A stretch of 18,275 nucleotides of DNA, from contig DBEP01000075.1 in assembly GCA_002294045.1 (NCBI GenBank), positions 1 to 18,275 of the forward strand, written 5' to 3'. Numbering within the stretch: the first letter of the stretch is position 1; every line of letters begins with the position of its first letter. The position numbers and the translations under genes are program-made. The notes below the pieces were generated by a model. That model had not been told where the DNA came from. It made no database searches and saw nothing but the letters and a program-made list of their open reading frames with translations. Of the stretch, positions 1 through 7,120 are shown piece by piece. This stretch comes from Lachnoclostridium sp. UBA903 (GTDB lineage Bacteria; Bacillota; Clostridia; Lachnospirales; Lachnospiraceae).

Positions 1-173
1 TTCCAGCAAATATAATAATATTATTTATATCATAAAATCATACATCATTAATCGGATACAGGCTGCGAAAATATTTTTAATAATAAATAGCACTTATTAA
101 ATCGAAGATATAAAAGTATTTTACCGTAAATTACAGTTATGTTTAGGTATAAGTTATACAGGAAAGGAATCCC
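1..173. other. AT-rich leader before recX, no gene
   Basis: No credible coding region is seen. The minus-strand reading frame here runs into recX on the opposite strand and lacks any recognisable family. The stretch is very AT-rich; the only clear signal is the recX ribosome binding site (GGAAAGGAA, 161-169). A promoter is likely, but none of the possible -10 boxes has a well-spaced -35 partner far enough from the start codon, so none is called. Confidence 0.5.
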
Positions 174-764
174 ATGACAATTACGAAACTGGAAGAACTT
201 GATAAAGGAAAAGTTAAGGTCTACATAGATAATGAATATCATTTTTGCCTGTATCATAAGGACCTCACAACGCATCATTTAAAAGAAAATGCGGAAATTA
301 CCGCTGCGGTTTATCAGGACATCTATAAAAACACGGTACTAAGAAGGGCCAGGCAAAAAGCATTAGCAATATTAAAGTTTATGGACAGGACGGAACAGGA
401 GCTTATTTTTAAATTAAAGCAGGCGGATTATACGGACTTAGTTATCTCTGATGTAATAACATACGTAAAGGATCACCACTATATTGATGATGAAAGATAT
501 GCCTTTAACTATGTCAGATACAGAAAGGACAGTAAAAGTAAGCGACAGATTTATGCGGAGCTTATCCGGAAGGGGATAGAAAAAGAGAATATTGAACAAG
601 CCTTTGGCGAAGAATATGATAGCGAAGAAAACGCCATACAAAAAGCCATAGGGAAAAAAGCAAAAGAAGTAAGCAATATGAGCCCGGAAGAAAAAACGAA
701 ATTAACCGCCAGTTTATACCGTAAGGGTTTTCAGCTTGATTTAATTAAAAAGTATATTAAGTGA
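174..764 (+). CDS. recX: RecX family regulator of RecA
   Basis: A 196-residue protein with the repeated three-helix layout of RecX. Markers are the stretch with RARQKALAILKFMDRTEQEL (about residues 58-77), then VITYVKDHHYIDDERYAFNY (about 94-113) and the IYAELIRKGIEKENIEQAF region. RecX proteins bind the RecA filament and modulate recombination and SOS induction in the cytoplasm. The length suits Firmicutes RecX, which carries an N-terminal extension before the conserved core. The start is fixed by a GGAAAGGAA ribosome binding site about five bases upstream. recA is not in the window, so the gene stands apart from its usual partner here. The next gene has its own promoter and is functionally unrelated. 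Family assignment is firm; regulation of RecA is inferred from the family. Confidence 0.9.
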   Translation: MTITKLEELDKGKVKVYIDNEYHFCLYHKDLTTHHLKENAEITAAVYQDIYKNTVLRRARQKALAILKFMDRTEQELIFKLKQADYTDLVISDVITYVKDHHYIDDERYAFNYVRYRKDSKSKRQIYAELIRKGIEKENIEQAFGEEYDSEENAIQKAIGKKAKEVSNMSPEEKTKLTASLYRKGFQLDLIKKYIK

Positions 765-830
765 TTTGAAAGAATATTCCGGTTACTTTATTAAAAAATC
801 TACCAAATTAGGGTTTTATACATTTTAGTA

Positions 831-859
831 TTGAAATTTTACCAAAAATGGGATATAAT
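831..859 (+). promoter_or_regulatory. Sigma-A promoter of the carboxyltransferase operon
   Basis: TTGAAA (831-836) and a perfect TATAAT (854-859) are separated by exactly 17 bases, a near-consensus vegetative promoter. Transcription would begin near 866. This places the in-frame upstream ATG at 848 inside the promoter, before any transcript, so it cannot be the start codon. The gene must start at 917. Confidence 0.85.
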
Positions 860-916
860 TATAATCGGCAGAAAATTGATTTTAATATTAATAATATAGA
901 AAACGGAGGGCAGAAA

Positions 917-2350
917 ATGAATACGACAGCGCAATTGTCAGCAAGAGAAAGAATAAACTCTTTGCTTGACGACAATAGTTTTGTTGAAGTCGGTGCATTA
1001 GTAACAAGAAGAAGTACCGACTTTAATCTGCAGCAGAAGGAGGTACCTGCCGATGGCGTAATTACCGGTTATGGAATTATTGATGGCAATCTTGTATATG
1101 TATACTGTCAGGATAAATCAGCTTTAAATGGTACTATCGGAGAAATGCATGCTAAAAAAATTGCACATATTTATGATTTGGCACTTAAGGTAGGAGCACC
1201 GGTCATTGGAATTATTGACTGTGCCGGCTTAAGACTGCAAGAAGCTACGGATGCATTAAATGGCTTTGGAGAAATTTATTTAAAACAGACATTGGCGTCC
1301 GGAGTAATACCACAGATAACAGCAGTACTTGGTACCTGCGGTGGTGGTGCAGCAGTTTTAACATCCTTAAGTGATTTTTCTTTTATATCTGAAAACGGTG
1401 CTAAGTTATTTGTGAATTCACCGAATGCTATTGAGGGTAATTATACTGCAAAACTTGATACGGCCACAGCAGATTTCCAGTCAAAATCGGGTACTGTTGA
1501 TTTTGTTTTGGAGGATGATTCATCTGTTCTTTCTAAAATCAGAGAGTTAATTTCCATATTACCATCCAATAATGAAGATGATGCATCTTACGAAGAATGC
1601 AAGGATGATTTAAATAGATTGGTTCCCGATATTACGGCAGCCATTGCCGATTCTGCCGTAGCATTAAGGGAAATTTCCGATAATAATTATTTACTTGAAG
1701 TAAAAGCAGAATATGCAAAAGAAATGGTTACAGGCTTTATAAAGCTTAATGGCATGACGGTAGGTGCCGTTGCAAACCGTACGGAAGTGTTGGATGCAGA
1801 CGGCAGTGCCGCTGAAAAGTTTGACGGGACTTTAACTACGGCAGCCTGTTATAAAGCGGAAAAGTTTGTACGGATATGTGACTCCTATAATATACCTGTT
1901 TTAACATTAACCAATGTTACCGGATACAAGGCTACGCTTGATGAAGAAAGATCCATCGGTATAGCAGCTGCCAAGTTAACTTATGCCTTTGCCAATGCAA
2001 CTGTGCCTAAAGTAAATGTGATTACCGGAAAAGCTTATGGCAGCGCTTATCTAACTATGAATTCCAAACATATTGGCGCGGATCTGGTATTTGCTGTCGA
2101 AGGAGCAGAAATAGGAATGATGGATGCTAAATTAGCTGCTCAGATTATGTATGAAAAAGAGCCGGCTGTTATTGAGGCAAAAGCTTCTGAATATGCAGAA
2201 CTTCAATCCAGTGCTGTAGCGGCAGCAAAACGGGGATATGTTGATACTATTATAGAAGCTGCTTCATTAAGGAAACATTTAATTTATGCATATGAGATGT
2301 TATTTACTAAGAGAGAAAGCCGCCCGGATAAAAAACACGGCACCGTTTAG
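917..2350 (+). CDS. 12S-type acyl-CoA carboxyltransferase subunit (methylmalonyl-CoA decarboxylase alpha / transcarboxylase 12S family)
   Basis: This 477-residue protein of the crotonase-fold carboxyltransferase family moves CO2 between carboxybiotin and an acyl-CoA. The N-terminal half has the oxyanion-hole region with TCGGGAA after the SGVIPQI stretch, and AGLRLQEATDALNGFGEIY matches the family's RIQEG...GYGEIF block. The C-terminal half has GKAYGSAY followed by SKHIGADLVFA and EIGMMDAKLAAQIMY. It is shorter than typical MmdA/12S proteins (about 510 or more), mainly at the N-terminus. The start at 917 has a good ribosome binding site (GGAGGG, 905-910), while an upstream in-frame ATG lies inside the promoter. 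It is the first gene of an operon with a membrane subunit, a biotin carrier and a 5S-type subunit. The substrate (methylmalonyl-, acetyl-, propionyl- or other CoA) cannot be decided from sequence. Confidence 0.85.
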   Translation: MNTTAQLSARERINSLLDDNSFVEVGALVTRRSTDFNLQQKEVPADGVITGYGIIDGNLVYVYCQDKSALNGTIGEMHAKKIAHIYDLALKVGAPVIGIIDCAGLRLQEATDALNGFGEIYLKQTLASGVIPQITAVLGTCGGGAAVLTSLSDFSFISENGAKLFVNSPNAIEGNYTAKLDTATADFQSKSGTVDFVLEDDSSVLSKIRELISILPSNNEDDASYEECKDDLNRLVPDITAAIADSAVALREISDNNYLLEVKAEYAKEMVTGFIKLNGMTVGAVANRTEVLDADGSAAEKFDGTLTTAACYKAEKFVRICDSYNIPVLTLTNVTGYKATLDEERSIGIAAAKLTYAFANATVPKVNVITGKAYGSAYLTMNSKHIGADLVFAVEGAEIGMMDAKLAAQIMYEKEPAVIEAKASEYAELQSSAVAAAKRGYVDTIIEAASLRKHLIYAYEMLFTKRESRPDKKHGTV

Positions 2351-2404
2351 TAAATTACATTCCTGAACAATAATTGCGCATAAAGCGCAGATGGGAGCAA
2401 GATT

Positions 2405-2815
2405 ATGAATTTATTACATTCAGGATTATGTAAAATCATATTGGCAGCGAATACAAGCGGCAGTCTTGCCGATAAACTTCCACAGACAGTAGTAAATATC
2501 TTATTAGGGTTTGGAATCTTATTCGTTGTACTGATTTTCATCTTTGGTTTGGTCTACTTAGTGAAATTGATTCCAAACCTGCTGAATTCCAGTGACAAAC
2601 CGGTTGGAAACATTCCGAATACCGTCACTCATACGGATTCACCGGTTAATATAAATAAGGAAACAATTATTGAAGAGGAATTAACAAATGATTTGGAACT
2701 GGTTGCGGTTATTACTGCGGCCATAATGGCATCCATGGGCAACGAAGCACCTGCCGACGGACTGGTAGTAAGATCCATAAGAAAAATAAATAATAAGAGA
2801 TGGCAGAATGCATAA
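2405..2815 (+). CDS. OadG/MmdD-family membrane subunit of a biotin-dependent decarboxylase
   Basis: A 136-residue protein with one strong membrane segment (about residues 27-54, rich in I, L, V, F and G), a polar linker, and a conserved C-terminal block, ELVAVITAAIMAS, ending in VVRSIRKINNKRWQNA. That tail is diagnostic of the gamma subunit of oxaloacetate decarboxylase and the delta subunit of methylmalonyl-CoA decarboxylase. Those subunits anchor and assemble the soluble carboxyltransferase on the membrane beta subunit. The start ATG follows GGGAG at good spacing. It lies 54 bases after the carboxyltransferase and 96 bases before the biotin carrier. No multi-spanning beta subunit follows, which is unusual for a Na+-pump operon. 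Confidence 0.85.
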   Translation: MNLLHSGLCKIILAANTSGSLADKLPQTVVNILLGFGILFVVLIFIFGLVYLVKLIPNLLNSSDKPVGNIPNTVTHTDSPVNINKETIIEEELTNDLELVAVITAAIMASMGNEAPADGLVVRSIRKINNKRWQNA

Positions 2816-2911
2816 TGAAATTTTATTACGCCATAAACTGTTTTTGTGACTAATATTATAGTTGACTGTAAATGAGGGATATTTGCAGGAAACTCAAGGA
2901 GGAAATAAATC

Positions 2912-3307
2912 ATGAAGAATTATATAATTACCGTAAATGGTACAGCATATCAAGTAACAGTGGAAGAAAATACGGGAAGCTCATTTCAGGCTGCAGCCCC
3001 GGTTGTAAAAGCACCAGCAGCGGCACCGGTATCAGCGCCTAAGGCTGAGGCTCCGAAAGCGGAAACACCTAAGGCATCTGGCGGCACGGCAGGCAGCATT
3101 AAAGTTAATTCTCCTATGCCGGGTAAAATATTGTCTATTAAGGCAAGTATTGGACAAACAGTAAAACGCGGCGAAGTTATTTTAATCCTGGAAGCTATGA
3201 AGATGGAAAATGAAATTGTTGCTCCGGAAGACGGTACCGTAGCCAGCATAAATGTTTCCGCAGGAGATATGGTAGAAGCAAGTACTTTACTGGCAACGTT
3301 AAGTTAA
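2912..3307 (+). CDS. Biotin carboxyl carrier protein (1.3S-type)
   Basis: This 131-residue carrier has three parts: a short N-terminal segment (residues 1-20), an Ala-Pro-Lys linker (about 27-58) that probably acts as a flexible arm, and a C-terminal biotinyl domain. The domain contains the biotinylation site EAMKMENE, with Lys97 as the expected biotin attachment point, preceded by SPMPGKIL and followed by VASINVSAGDMVE. The carrier would swing carboxybiotin between the 12S-type and 5S-type carboxyltransferases encoded on either side. The ribosome binding site is AAGGAGG about eight bases before the ATG. The organisation resembles the 1.3S subunit of transcarboxylase and the gamma subunit of methylmalonyl-CoA decarboxylase; sequence alone does not separate these. 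Confidence 0.93.
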   Translation: MKNYIITVNGTAYQVTVEENTGSSFQAAAPVVKAPAAAPVSAPKAEAPKAETPKASGGTAGSIKVNSPMPGKILSIKASIGQTVKRGEVILILEAMKMENEIVAPEDGTVASINVSAGDMVEASTLLATLS

Positions 3308-3367
3308 ATATATATAAGATTTATTTTAATTAGCAGTGTTAAAAAAATATAAACAGGAGGTATAAGA

Positions 3368-4780
3368 ATGTCAGAGCAAGCAAAAAGACCTGTAAAAATA
3401 ACCGAAACTATATTGCGTGACGCACATCAGTCCTTGATTGCCACCAGAATGACAACGGAACAGATGCTTCCCATTATTAATAAAATGGATAAAATCGGAT
3501 ATCATGCCGTTGAATGTTGGGGGGGCGCAACTTTTGATGCGTCTTTAAGATTCTTAAAAGAAGATCCATGGGAAAGACTTAGAAAATTGAGAGACGGATT
3601 TAAAAATACAAAGCTTCAGATGTTATTCAGAGGGCAGAATATACTGGGGTACCGCCATTATGCCGACGATGTGGTGGAATATTTCGTACAAAAATCCATT
3701 GCAAACGGTATTGATATCATAAGAATATTTGACGCTTTGAATGACTTGAGAAATCTGGAATGTGCAGTTAAGGCGGCCAATAAAGAAAAAGGCCATGCGC
3801 AGATAGCGATATCATATACTTTGGGCGATGCATATACTACGGAATATTATGTTGATATGGCTAAAAAAATTGAAGAAATGGGTGCAAACTCAATCTGTGT
3901 TAAGGATATGGCCGGTTTATTGGTTCCATATGAAGCAACAAATTTAATCACTGCTTTAAAATCAGCCGTTAGCATTCCGATTGATCTCCATACTCATTAT
4001 ACCAGTGGTGTTGCTGCCATGACATACATGAAAGCGGTTGAAGCAGGCTGTGATATTATAGATACCGCAATGTCGCCTTTTGCTATGGGTACCAGCCAGC
4101 CGGCGACGGAGGTTATGGTTGAAACCTTCAAAGGTACACCATATGACACCGGTTTTGACCAGCAGCAGCTTGCCGAAATAGCAGATTATTTCAGACCGAT
4201 GAGAGATACCGCACTGGAAACAGGATTATTAAATCCTAAGGTAATGGGTGTTGACATCAAAACATTATTATACCAGGTACCGGGCGGTATGTTATCCAAT
4301 CTTGTTTCCCAGCTGAAGGAACAGAAAGCAGAAGATAAGTACTATGATGTATTGAAGGAAATTCCCAGAGTACGTAAGGATTTTGGTGAACCGCCGCTGG
4401 TTACGCCATCCAGTCAGATTGTTGGTACACAGGCCGTACTCAACGTTATAGCAGGGGAACGTTATAAGATGGTAACCAAGGAAACAAAAGCCGTATTATC
4501 AGGAGAATATGGACGTACGGTTAAACCATTTAATCCGGAAGTTCAAAAAAAGGTTATTGGAGATACAGAGCCGATTACCTGCCGTCCGGCGGATTTGTTA
4601 AAACCGGAATTAAAAACCATTGAGAAAGAAATGGAACAATGGAAAGAGCAGGATGAAGACGTACTGTCCTATGCCTTATTCCCCCAAGTTGCGACAGAAT
4701 TCTTTAAATACCGTCAGGCACAGAAAACTAAGGTCGATTTGACTGCAGCGGATACGCAAAATCAGGCTTACCCGGTTTAA
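3368..4780 (+). CDS. 5S-type carboxyltransferase: oxaloacetate decarboxylase alpha / pyruvate carboxylase subunit B family
   Basis: This 470-residue TIM-barrel carboxyltransferase interconverts oxaloacetate and pyruvate with biotin as the CO2 carrier. RDAHQS (17-22) holds the conserved Asp, VKDMAG (178-183) contains Lys179, the lysine that is carbamylated in the family, and HTHYTSG begins with metal ligands His208 and His210. The post-barrel region (VPGGMLSNL, then VTPSSQIVGTQAVLNV) is also conserved. It has no fused biotinyl domain, unlike OadA; biotin is supplied by the separate carrier 60 bases upstream, as in the 5S subunit of transcarboxylase. The ribosome binding site is AGGAGGT. It is the last gene before a hairpin terminator. 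Direction in the cell (making or consuming oxaloacetate) is not decidable here. Confidence 0.93.
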   Translation: MSEQAKRPVKITETILRDAHQSLIATRMTTEQMLPIINKMDKIGYHAVECWGGATFDASLRFLKEDPWERLRKLRDGFKNTKLQMLFRGQNILGYRHYADDVVEYFVQKSIANGIDIIRIFDALNDLRNLECAVKAANKEKGHAQIAISYTLGDAYTTEYYVDMAKKIEEMGANSICVKDMAGLLVPYEATNLITALKSAVSIPIDLHTHYTSGVAAMTYMKAVEAGCDIIDTAMSPFAMGTSQPATEVMVETFKGTPYDTGFDQQQLAEIADYFRPMRDTALETGLLNPKVMGVDIKTLLYQVPGGMLSNLVSQLKEQKAEDKYYDVLKEIPRVRKDFGEPPLVTPSSQIVGTQAVLNVIAGERYKMVTKETKAVLSGEYGRTVKPFNPEVQKKVIGDTEPITCRPADLLKPELKTIEKEMEQWKEQDEDVLSYALFPQVATEFFKYRQAQKTKVDLTAADTQNQAYPV

Positions 4781-4810
4781 TAAAATATTCTATAAATATA
4801 TATTATTATT

Positions 4811-4848
4811 CAGGGCAGATATCCTTTGGGGGAATCTGCCCTGTTCTA
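4811..4848 (+). terminator. Hairpin terminator of the carboxyltransferase operon
   Basis: CAGGGCAGAT (4811-4820) pairs perfectly with ATCTGCCCTG (4834-4843) around a 13-base loop, 31 bases after the stop codon. The following bases (TTCTAAT) are a weak U-tract, so efficiency may be moderate. The stem and position fit an intrinsic terminator. Confidence 0.7.
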
Positions 4849-4891
4849 ATGAGCGGAATACGCCCCATAATTAGTGGTATTTATATTTTTA

Positions 4892-4916
4892 GTTTACATA
4901 ATAATATTATGTAAAC
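4892..4916. repeat. Perfect AT-rich palindrome, 11-base arms
   Basis: GTTTACATAAT and ATTATGTAAAC are exact inverted copies separated by three bases. No U-tract follows and it sits about 50 bases beyond the operon terminator, so it is not obviously a terminator itself. It could be a protein-binding site, or part of the mobile or repeat material around it. Confidence 0.6.
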
Positions 4917-5000
4917 ATGCTATCCCAAAGTGGGCTACTCCGGCTGGAATTAATATTTGGCTGAAGTTCTCCCTGAAATTATATTATACCGCAAAGCGGA

Positions 5001-5038
5001 GCGTTCAGAACGGTACAATGATTTTTCAAACACGCTCT
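5001..5038 (-). repeat. End of a small repeat element, copy 1
   Basis: Read on the minus strand this begins AGAGCGTGTTTGAAAAA and continues through CCGTTCTGAACGC. It matches 16080-16117 on the plus strand at 35 of 38 positions. It contains the small palindrome CGTTC-A-GAACG. The bases next to its outer end read CTAA on the plus strand. A matching inverted opposite end was not found nearby, so this copy may be partial or belong to a longer element. Confidence 0.65.
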
Positions 5039-5187
5039 AATGTATAATTACATTATATATTTACATATTAAAAAAAATAGCTTACTATAGAGATAATGAA
5101 AAGCAAATATAGTATCCGGCTTATAATTAAGCAAATTATACGGTCTGTTTTTTTAATGGATAATCATTAACTTTTGGAGGATATTAT

Positions 5188-5922
5188 ATGGAACAAATAA
5201 AACCATATAAAAAAGGAGCAGATTATTCCTATACCTTGGGAGCATTTCCGACAATTGAATTGATTAATAGCCGTCCTGAATATGTGAAAGCAGTTTATAT
5301 TCATTCTACCTTTACCGATCAGGACAATCTTATGAAATTATGCCGGGAAGAGAAAATACCTGCCCTTACCAATGATAAATTAATCCATAAAATCAGTGAT
5401 AAAGAGAATTGTTTCGTCATTGGGGTTTTTGAAAAATATGAATGCCGCCTGGAACAGGATAAATCCCATATAGTATTGGTAAATCCCGGGAATATGGGTA
5501 ATTTGGGAACCATTATAAGAACAGCCGCCGGTATGGGGATTTATGATATTGGTTTAATAACGCCTTGTGCGGACTTGTTTAATCCCAAAACGGTGCGTTC
5601 TTCCATGGGAGCCCTGTTTAGACTACGGCATCAGCATTTTGATTCTTTTAAGGAATATCGGGATAAATACCCGGTACATGATGTATTTACTTTTATGCTT
5701 AACGGAACCAATACCCTTGAGATACAAAATTGTCCTAAAACGGCTCTGTTTTCCCTTGTTTTTGGCAACGAAGCAACCGGACTGGATGATTCTTATTTGA
5801 CGGAAGGCACCAGCGTATATATTCCGCAGTCTCCGGAGGTTGATTCGTTAAACATAACCATTGCCGTGGGAATTGGGGCATTTTTGTTTACCCATCCGTC
5901 CAATTCCCCTTATGATACTTAA
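5188..5922 (+). CDS. TrmH/SpoU-family RNA 2'-O-ribose methyltransferase
   Basis: A 244-residue protein with the three SPOUT motifs in order. Motif 1 is VNPGNMGNLGTIIRTAAGMG, motif 2 is LVFGNEATGLDD, and motif 3 is SPEVDSLNITIAVGIGAFLF. The middle stretch NPKTVRSSMGALFRL is typical of the family. These enzymes use S-adenosylmethionine and a C-terminal knot to methylate a ribose in rRNA or tRNA. The N-terminal segment (1-90) resembles the small substrate-binding domain of TrmH-type enzymes. Start chosen for the strong TTGGAGG site nine bases upstream. The target nucleotide is unknown. Motif 3 has NITIAVGI where many relatives have NVSVAAAI. It probably shares a transcript with the next gene, 22 bases downstream. 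Confidence 0.85.
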   Translation: MEQIKPYKKGADYSYTLGAFPTIELINSRPEYVKAVYIHSTFTDQDNLMKLCREEKIPALTNDKLIHKISDKENCFVIGVFEKYECRLEQDKSHIVLVNPGNMGNLGTIIRTAAGMGIYDIGLITPCADLFNPKTVRSSMGALFRLRHQHFDSFKEYRDKYPVHDVFTFMLNGTNTLEIQNCPKTALFSLVFGNEATGLDDSYLTEGTSVYIPQSPEVDSLNITIAVGIGAFLFTHPSNSPYDT

Positions 5923-5944
5923 TTAAGTAAAATGTGAGGTGAAT

Positions 5945-6544
5945 ATGAAGCTGGTTGAAATTAGAATGGCTGTCTTAGAAGATGCCGATGAGATATATAA
6001 AATTTATGAACCGTACGTTTTAAATACGGTAATCACATTTGAATATGATAAAGTTCCCATTGAAATATTCCGGGAACGTATGAAGATTGTAATGGATAAG
6101 TTTCCCTGGCTGGTGTGCTCCATTGACGGCGTAATTGCCGGATATGCATACTGTTCTCCCCATTTGGAACGGGCCGCGTATGGATGGGATTGCGAATGCT
6201 CCATATACTTTAATGAAAAGTTCCAGAGAAAAGGAATTGGCTCCGTCTTATATGATGTTTTATTTGAAATTGTAAAAAAGCAGGGCATTTATAATATTTA
6301 TTCTCTGATATGCGTACCTCATGAAAGCAGTGTGGCACTTCATAAGAAACATGGATTTACGGAAATAGGAACGTATTATAATACGGCTTATAAATTAGGA
6401 CAGTGGAGACATTTGCTGGTCATGGAAAAAAGACTGAAAGAGACGGAGGGAGAACCGAAGCCGGTTATACCTGTACATAAAATCGATAAACATTTTCTGG
6501 AGGAAGAATTCCGTAAGGCTGAAAAGAGAATTGTATATCAATAA
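5945..6544 (+). CDS. GNAT-family N-acetyltransferase, phosphinothricin acetyltransferase-like
   Basis: A 199-residue acetyltransferase. The GNAT core runs from the N-terminus (VEIRMAVLEDADEIYKIYEP) to about residue 165. The acetyl-CoA loop is FQRKGIGSVLYDVL, and the late motif ESSVALHKKHGFTEIGTYYN is characteristic of the phosphinothricin/methionine-sulfone acetyltransferase subgroup. Such proteins acetylate small amines or amino acid analogues, but the substrate here cannot be named. ATG at 5945 is preferred; the in-frame GTG at 5939 overlaps the Shine-Dalgarno GAGGTG. The last 35 residues form a charged extension beyond the domain. It follows the RNA methyltransferase closely and probably shares its promoter. 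Confidence 0.83.
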   Translation: MKLVEIRMAVLEDADEIYKIYEPYVLNTVITFEYDKVPIEIFRERMKIVMDKFPWLVCSIDGVIAGYAYCSPHLERAAYGWDCECSIYFNEKFQRKGIGSVLYDVLFEIVKKQGIYNIYSLICVPHESSVALHKKHGFTEIGTYYNTAYKLGQWRHLLVMEKRLKETEGEPKPVIPVHKIDKHFLEEEFRKAEKRIVYQ

Positions 6545-6591
6545 AACAGAATTGTGTATGTTTAAAACTGGATGTTATATCAATAAAGAAC

Positions 6592-6620
6592 TTGACAAGT
6601 TCATTAAAATTAGTTATACT
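6592..6620 (+). promoter_or_regulatory. Consensus sigma-A promoter of ylxM-ffh
   Basis: Perfect TTGACA (6592-6597), a 17-base spacer and TATACT (6615-6620). This is among the strongest promoters in the window and predicts transcription from about 6627, just inside the dyad that follows. It starts the SRP/ribosomal block and shows that the GNAT gene is not its transcriptional partner. Confidence 0.9.
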
Positions 6621-6653
6621 ACCACCTGTAAAGAAAATTACTTTACAGGTGGT
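6621..6653 (+). promoter_or_regulatory. Perfect 13-base dyad over the ylxM transcription start and Shine-Dalgarno
   Basis: ACCACCTGTAAAG (6621-6633) and CTTTACAGGTGGT (6641-6653) are exact inverted repeats with a seven-base centre. The left arm begins directly after the -10 box and the right arm contains the AGGTGG that serves ylxM. As DNA it is placed like a repressor operator. As RNA, only the part of the left arm beyond the start (about 7 bases) would remain to pair with the right arm. Either use could set ylxM-ffh expression; no known regulator's site is recognised. Confidence 0.75.
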
Positions 6654-6659
6654 GTTTGG

Positions 6660-7031
6660 ATGGATGGCATGATGGCGGATGATAAACTGAAAGAAAAAGT
6701 TAAACTCTCTATTTTATACGATTTCTACGGTGAATTGTTAAAAAGCCATAATAAACACATATTTGAAGATTATATACTCAATGATTTATCCCTGGGCGAA
6801 ATTGCGGAGGAACAAGGTATCAGCAGGCAAGGCGTGTATGATATTGTAAAGCGCTGCAGTAAACAGTTAAAGGATTGTGAAGAAAAACTTTGTTTCGTGA
6901 AGAAATTTGAAAAAACCAAGGAAAGTGTAAACCGGATCAAAGAGCTTTCAAAGCTAATGCAGGTATCCGGAGAGCAGGCCTATCTGGAAGAAATTATGAG
7001 ATTATCCGATAACATATTACAGGATTTGTAA
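6660..7031 (+). CDS. ylxM: YlxM/p13-like helix-turn-helix protein (SRP-associated)
   Basis: A 123-residue, mostly helical protein of the UPF0122/YlxM family, seen almost always just upstream of ffh. The N-terminal part has LSILYDFYGELL, then a sigma-factor-like helix-turn-helix, DLSLGEIAEEQGISRQGVYDIVKR (about residues 43-66), and a C-terminal coiled region. YlxM relatives are reported to interact with the signal recognition particle; the DNA-binding look of the domain leaves open a regulatory role. The start at 6660 has AGGTGG seven bases upstream; longer in-frame starts would lie in or before the promoter. ATG codons at 6669 and 6672 are possible alternatives. ffh follows after 89 bases. 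Confidence 0.88.
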   Translation: MDGMMADDKLKEKVKLSILYDFYGELLKSHNKHIFEDYILNDLSLGEIAEEQGISRQGVYDIVKRCSKQLKDCEEKLCFVKKFEKTKESVNRIKELSKLMQVSGEQAYLEEIMRLSDNILQDL

Positions 7032-7120
7032 TTATAGCGACAGCTTTGTATCCGGCAATTATGAATAATCATTGAGAGATACCTGATTCACGAACTGATG
7101 TATTAATTAGGAGGTTGTAC

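Larger units (their letters stand above)
4844..5187. other. Non-coding stretch with palindrome and repeat
   Basis: About 340 bases without a credible gene. It contains a perfect palindrome (4892-4916), short stem-loops (CCCAAAGTGGG near 4924, CCGCAAAGCGG at 4989-4999) and a 38-base segment at 5001-5038 repeated at 16080. CTAA occurs on both sides (4846-4849 and 5037-5040), which might be a target duplication around a 187-base element, but four bases could be chance. A weak promoter for the next gene may lie at 5061-5088 (TTACAT, 16 bases, TACTAT). Confidence 0.5.

Noticed and set aside
848..916. Upstream extension of the 12S-type carboxyltransferase from ATG 848
   Set aside because: The ATG lies within the -10 region of a consensus promoter, and the added residues are low-complexity; ATG 917 has a proper Shine-Dalgarno.
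2629..2913. Minus-strand open frame over the OadG gene
   Set aside because: It is a shadow of the OadG reading frame; no family resemblance and no ribosome binding site.
4892..4916. Palindrome considered as a biotin repressor (BirA) operator because of the biotin operon nearby
   Set aside because: BirA sites have arms ordered TGTAAAC...GTTTACA; here the order is reversed, and the site lies downstream of the biotin carrier operon rather than at its promoter.
6534..6587. Direct repeat TATATCAATAAA at 6534-6545 and 6576-6587
   Set aside because: Twelve AT-rich bases repeated once near a gene end; no further structure, probably chance or local slippage.
6621..6653. ylxM dyad considered as a GlnR/TnrA site
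   Set aside because: The TGTAA...TTACA half-sites are 21 bases end to end, four more than the 17-base GlnR/TnrA consensus, and the context is not nitrogen metabolism.
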